Source: Lachnospiraceae bacterium (GTDB lineage: Bacteria; Bacillota; Clostridia; Lachnospirales; Lachnospiraceae). Taken from it: a DNA stretch of 64,000 nt. Every line of letters starts with the position of its first letter. The first letter of the stretch is position 1. Under the pieces are notes generated by a model. That model saw only the letters and a list, made by a program, of their open reading frames with translations, was not told the DNA's origin and did no database searches. The position numbers and the translations under genes were made by a program. Location of the stretch: NCBI GenBank assembly GCA_021769135.1, contig JAETTM010000006.1, forward strand, positions 1 to 64,000, in the 5' to 3' direction. This document shows positions 60,078-64,000 of the stretch, piece by piece.

Positions 60078-61433
60078 CTACGAAAATAAATCATCCCTCG
60101 TAATGTTGTTCAACCATTTGCCGCTTTTGTAATGCCCAATCACCCATGGCCATTTTACGAATTCATCGGTGCACAGCAGGAAGTAAACCCACATGACGGG
60201 CAGCCGCAGGACGAATGCGGCGATAAAGCCAAGAGGCACCGCATAGCACCACATATCGATGGTATCGCAGATAAACCCAAAACGGCTGTCGCCCCCTGCC
60301 CGGAAGACTCCGGCAATCAGCGTGGTATTCACAGCCGCCCCCATGACATAATATGTATTGATAAGCAACATATATTTCAGATAGTGCATGGCCTGTTGGG
60401 ACAAAGAAGCGTAGTTTAGCACCAAAGGCATAGAAGCCAGGATAATCAAACCGCCAATGGCCCCTGTGATTACGGTCAGCTTCATCAGCTTTTTCGCCCC
60501 ATCCCTGGCCTCTTCCAGTTTATTCTCCCCGATAATATTCCCCAGCAGGATGCCGCCCGCGCTTGCCATTCCGAAGCAAAGTATGGTGCCGAAATTCCGC
60601 ACTACGATTACGAAGGAATTGGCAGCCACCGCATCCGTTCCCAGATGCCCGATAATCACGGAATACATGGAAAATGCCACGCTCCAGGATATGTCGTTCC
60701 CCAATGCGGGCAAAGACAGCCTGACAAAATCGTTGAAAAGTATTTTATTTTTCACAAACAGATACCTGAAGTCCAGCTTAATATCCTTGCTTAAATAGGA
60801 TACGATAAAGCAGGCCAACAGTTCAATCAGCCTGGACATGGATGTGGCAATCGCCACCCCCATAGCCCCCAGCTTCGGGGCTCCGAACAGGCCGAAGATA
60901 AACACTCCGTTCAAAAGTATATTCAGGGAAAAAGCCAGCACGTTCATCGCCGTACTGATTACCACCCGCCCCACACTCCTTAAAGAGGCCAGATAAACCT
61001 CCGTGATTCCCCAGCACAGATAGCTTACGCTCATAAACCGCAAATAACCCGCTCCAATGGCAATCAGTTCCCCGTCATTGGTGAAAATATGCATCATCGT
61101 TTCCGGAATGAACACGGCCGCCCCGGCAAACACCAAGGAAATCGCCAGGGAAAAACGAAGCGCAATCCCTTCCACTACCTGAATCGCCCGCATATCCCCT
61201 TTCCCGTAATACTGCGCCGAAAGCATGGTCACGCCTGTACCCAGACCATAAAATACCATAAAAAGCACACTGGCATACTGGGATGCCAACGATACTGCAG
61301 AAATGGACGACTGGCCCACATAATTGAGCATAATCACATCCGCAGAACTGACAGCCGCACTCAATAGGTTTTGAACAATAATCGGCAGTACCAGCCTGAA
61401 TATTTTACTGTAAAATGCATCTTCTTTTTTCAT
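60078..61433 (-). CDS. MATE-family efflux transporter
   Basis: A 451-residue exporter with twelve helices in two MATE halves (LVLPIIVQNLLSAAVSSADVI and GTVTGAIG-like LTVITGAIGGLIILASMPLV). It should expel cationic compounds using an ion gradient. The start is taken as ATG 61433; a five-codon reading frame behind AAAGG (ATG at 61446) ends by overlapping it. It is divergent from the AraC regulator, which may control it. Confidence 0.93.
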   Translation of the reverse strand: MKKEDAFYSKIFRLVLPIIVQNLLSAAVSSADVIMLNYVGQSSISAVSLASQYASVLFMVFYGLGTGVTMLSAQYYGKGDMRAIQVVEGIALRFSLAISLVFAGAAVFIPETMMHIFTNDGELIAIGAGYLRFMSVSYLCWGITEVYLASLRSVGRVVISTAMNVLAFSLNILLNGVFIFGLFGAPKLGAMGVAIATSMSRLIELLACFIVSYLSKDIKLDFRYLFVKNKILFNDFVRLSLPALGNDISWSVAFSMYSVIIGHLGTDAVAANSFVIVVRNFGTILCFGMASAGGILLGNIIGENKLEEARDGAKKLMKLTVITGAIGGLIILASMPLVLNYASLSQQAMHYLKYMLLINTYYVMGAAVNTTLIAGVFRAGGDSRFGFICDTIDMWCYAVPLGFIAAFVLRLPVMWVYFLLCTDEFVKWPWVIGHYKSGKWLNNITRDDLFS

Positions 61434-61563
61434 CTCCAAACCACCATGCCTTTCTTCCGTCCGCATTACACTATGAGAGAGAGTATAACATATATTTTAA
61501 CAATTTCCAGACCCATTTCACATTTTCTTAAAATATTTTTAAGCAATTCTCCTTTTCATCCTT

Positions 61564-61569
61564 TATAAT
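61564..61569 (+). promoter_or_regulatory. Probable -10 box of the AraC-family gene
   Basis: TATAAT at 61564-61569, 50 bases before the AraC ATG; no convincing -35 is seen, as expected of an activated promoter. Confidence 0.45.
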
Positions 61570-61618
61570 AAGAGTAATCCTCCAAAAAGGAACGTTTTGA
61601 AAGGACAGGTATTTTGCC

Positions 61619-62536
61619 ATGGAAAAAAGTATTGCATTTTGCTCCGCATTTAATCTGGATTCTTCCGAAACAGTCGCCTATAATAACCCTCTGTTTCCCG
61701 CCTATGTGCGATATGGGATTTTATCCACTTATCCTGATTACTCCGCTGTCAGCCATTGGCATAAAGATTTGGAATTCATTTTTATAAAGAAAGGCAGGAT
61801 GACGTACAATGTAAACGGGAAACTGATTTCTTTAACCGAAGGCCGTGGGATTATGGTAAACAGCAGGCAGCTGCATTACGGCTTTTCCAGGGAGCATAAC
61901 GAATGCGAATTCATATGCATCCTCCTCTCCCCGGAACTGCTTCAGGGAAGCGAATGGTTTTATCAAAATTGTGTGGAACACATCATCGAAAACCCATCCT
62001 GCCCTTACTTATATCTGGAAAATAACGGATGGAAAGCGGGGATTTTAAAAGAATTGGAGGAAATCTATCAATGTTTTCCCGGCGACGCGGAGGATGCCCT
62101 GCCTTATTTTGAACTGATGGAACATTTCATTTCCATAATGAAAATATTATGCCAGAACCTTACCGCCCAAAACCAGGCCCCGGCCAGGGAGTCATCCGAA
62201 CTCGCTTCTTTGAGAAATATGATGACTTATATCGAAGAGCATTTCGCGGAACATATTTCCCTGGAAAACATTGCCCTGTCCGGCGCCTGCTGCAAAAGCA
62301 GATGCTCCCTGCTTTTTAAAAAATACCTCCGCGAAACCCCCATCACATATATGACGAAGCTTAAGCTCCGCAAAAGCCTTACCGCATTGCTTAACTCCGA
62401 CAAAAGCATTACGGACATCGCCTACGCCTACGGTTTTTGCGGGGCCAGCTATTACTGCGAAACCTTCAAAAAGTATTACGGGGCATCCCCTTCCGTTTAC
62501 CGGAAAGAAAACCATTATACGAAGCCAATCCCTTAA
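61619..62536 (+). CDS. AraC-family transcriptional regulator
   Basis: A 305-residue regulator. The N-terminal cupin-like sensor has HWHKDLEFIFIKKGRMTYNV near residue 43 and GRGIMVNSRQLHYGF. The C-terminal double helix-turn-helix (about 205-300) has EHISLENIALSGACCKSRCS and KSITDIAYAYGFCGASYYCE, ending in the family signature FKKYYGASPSVYRKE. The start ATG 61619 lies after AAAGGACAGG. It is divergent from the MATE gene, a common arrangement for a regulator and its target. Confidence 0.93.
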   Translation: MEKSIAFCSAFNLDSSETVAYNNPLFPAYVRYGILSTYPDYSAVSHWHKDLEFIFIKKGRMTYNVNGKLISLTEGRGIMVNSRQLHYGFSREHNECEFICILLSPELLQGSEWFYQNCVEHIIENPSCPYLYLENNGWKAGILKELEEIYQCFPGDAEDALPYFELMEHFISIMKILCQNLTAQNQAPARESSELASLRNMMTYIEEHFAEHISLENIALSGACCKSRCSLLFKKYLRETPITYMTKLKLRKSLTALLNSDKSITDIAYAYGFCGASYYCETFKKYYGASPSVYRKENHYTKPIP

Positions 62537-62644
62537 GCAGCGCAGCGGACTGCCCGATGCGGGGCTGCCCTACTCCCTTACTCATGTTTATAATGGCTGG
62601 AGAGACCCTTGCATTCATTTTTAATCTCATGTAAAATATAAAAA

Positions 62645-62660
62645 AGTGTCTTCGACACTT
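62645..62660 (-). terminator. Small tetraloop hairpin
   Basis: AAGTGT and ACACTT enclose a tetraloop-type turn. On the minus strand it is followed by TTTTTATATTTT, and on the plus strand it is preceded by the matching A-run, so it may end either transcript. Confidence 0.5.
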
Positions 62661-62775
62661 CATTCTACCTAATAACGGACTTTCCTATAAGGTAAAAAAT
62701 TTGCTTCGGCAGGATTCCCAAGAATCTACGAAAAAGAAGAGGAGGTTAGCGCTGCAAAATGCGGCGGCAAAAGAG

Positions 62776-64000
62776 ATGAAAAAGATTCAAACAAAAATCA
62801 TGATACTGGTTATTTTAGCAACAATGGGCGTTTCATTCATTAATGTGGCGTTGAGTACGGCGATTTCCCGAAATTCCACACTGACAGCCTTGGAACAAAC
62901 CTTGATTGAAACCACGGACCTGGCTGCTCTGGCTGCCCAGAACATGATATCAACCTACACTTTAACTATAGCAGAAATTGCTTCTTCCCCTATCCTTACT
63001 TCCCAAGAAAAGACGCCGTCTGAGAAGCAGGCATTTTTACAGGAGAAAGTGGATGCATATTACATGCGGTTCGGCGGGATGGCGGATGCCAAAGGGTACG
63101 ATGCAATCCACGATACAGATATATCCGGCGAACCATTTTTCCAGGCTGCTATTGAGGGGAAAAGTTTCATCTCAACTCCGTATAGGCAGGGAAATGATGC
63201 ATATCTGGTGGTATCCGCCCCTATAATGGAGGATAATACTGTTCAGGGCGTAGTATATTTCCAATGCGATACTAACCTTCTCCAATCCATTATCAGCGAA
63301 ATACAGATTGGTGAGGAAGGGGATGCCTACATTCTGGATAAAGAAGGAACCACCATCGCCGCATTGGAGACAGAGGAAGCGGAAAGCCAGGAGAATCTTA
63401 TCCGGGAATTGGCCAATAACCCCAATGATAAATACTTGCAGGAACTAGGCTCTATTGAACAGAAAATGGTCAATGGCGAAAGCGGGGTTGGAACATACAC
63501 TTATCCGGAAGATAATGCGGTTTACATCCAGGGCTATGCCCCTATCTCCGGCACGGACGGCTGGAGCGTTGGCGTAACTATAAGTGAAGATGAATTTTTG
63601 CATTACGCATACATAGGGAACAACATTCAGCTAGTGGTAGGCGTAGCGCTCTGCATCCTCGTCATTCTGATTTCCGCCTTGGTGTGCCGGTCTATTACAG
63701 GTCCGATTGTTAAATGCGCCAAACGTCTGCATGCCCTTTCGGAAGGAGATCTCAACAGCCCCCTCCCTCAAGTGGCAGCTCGTGACGAGACCCGTATACT
63801 TTCCGATTCCACTGCACATCTGGTGGAAAACTTCAGGGTCATGATGCAGGAAATCGGTGTTATACTCAGCAGCATAGCCAACGGAGACCTAACTACAGAC
63901 AGCACGCCGGAACATTATCCCGGGGATTTCCGTTCCCTTCAGGAAGATTTGCAAACTATAAACAGTAAACTGAACCAGACTCTGGGGGGCATCGCCGAGG
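62776..64000 (+). CDS. Methyl-accepting chemotaxis protein, partial
   Basis: The frame is open from ATG 62776 to the right edge (408 codons). A first membrane helix (IMILVILATMGVSFINVAL) is followed by an extracellular cache-type sensor domain (residues about 40-275, with DISGEPFFQAAIEG and DAYILDKEGTTIA). A second helix lies near 285 (LVVGVALCILVILISALVC), followed by a HAMP domain (RSITGPIVKCAKRLHALSEG). The signalling domain lies beyond the window. Upstream, GGAGG sits 31 bases from this ATG and serves better a six-codon frame (62758) or an in-frame CTG (62752), so the start is uncertain. Confidence 0.9.
   Translation, partial: MKKIQTKIMILVILATMGVSFINVALSTAISRNSTLTALEQTLIETTDLAALAAQNMISTYTLTIAEIASSPILTSQEKTPSEKQAFLQEKVDAYYMRFGGMADAKGYDAIHDTDISGEPFFQAAIEGKSFISTPYRQGNDAYLVVSAPIMEDNTVQGVVYFQCDTNLLQSIISEIQIGEEGDAYILDKEGTTIAALETEEAESQENLIRELANNPNDKYLQELGSIEQKMVNGESGVGTYTYPEDNAVYIQGYAPISGTDGWSVGVTISEDEFLHYAYIGNNIQLVVGVALCILVILISALVCRSITGPIVKCAKRLHALSEGDLNSPLPQVAARDETRILSDSTAHLVENFRVMMQEIGVILSSIANGDLTTDSTPEHYPGDFRSLQEDLQTINSKLNQTLGGIAE

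Noticed and set aside
62537-62775. Possible riboswitch (for example cyclic-di-GMP) before the chemoreceptor
   Set aside because: I looked for the conserved cores of known classes and found only a short tetraloop hairpin and AT-rich sequence.

Overview
The window looks like the chromosome of a gut-type, spore-forming member of the Lachnospiraceae (Clostridia). The reasons are strong AGGAGG-type ribosome sites, almost all genes on the minus strand, Lachnospiraceae-restricted protein families (the DUF5716/DUF5717 pair), a pyruvate phosphate dikinase, a SpoIID-like gene and a CIRCE-controlled htpG. The assignment is by recognition only; no search was run.

Layout. 1-4500 is the end of an integrated, plasmid-like mobile element, probably a Tn1549-type conjugative element that continues off the left edge. 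It carries parA, parB, a RepA_N-type initiator and small accessory genes. 4671-14247 is metabolism: ppdK, a membrane-anchored propeller-like protein, an HdeD-like protein, a threonine aldolase, and the fructose operon fruK-fruA-fruR with operator-like repeats at its promoter. 14559-23682 holds an HD hydrolase, a HAD phosphatase, a LysR regulator, purA, a DUF3795 protein, a glycosyltransferase, an ECF sigma/anti-sigma pair and a PurF-like protein without the usual catalytic cysteine. 23937-31867 is a co-oriented cluster of unknown function: a DUF5717 protein of about 1200 residues, an Hsp70/actin-like DUF5716 protein, a TPR protein and a coiled-coil membrane protein, with the remnant of an unrelated gene inside it. 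32156-34100 is a plus-strand GntR-ABC transporter operon.

34687-38671 is the most striking part. One gene for a SpoIID-like, peptidoglycan-binding protein is cut in two by a 2.7 kb element carrying a large serine recombinase and a few small genes. Joining the halves at a shared AAT restores the reading frame exactly. 38808-48431 holds htpG, a PrsA-like foldase, a broken FAD oxidoreductase gene, sbcC-sbcD and a PHP-domain hydrolase. 48861-56027 holds ilvE, folA, thyA, a beta-CASP RNA nuclease-like protein, a short Rossmann protein and an ABC exporter. 56269-64000 holds a YtaF-like membrane protein, a Ca2+ P-type ATPase, a MATE transporter, an AraC regulator and the start of a chemoreceptor.

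The intergenic spaces carry at least five families of palindromic repeats. One family forms the leaders of both purA and folA, supplies their ribosome-binding sites, and shows compensatory base changes between copies. Another is a perfect long inverted repeat next to thyA, with relatives upstream of purF and elsewhere.
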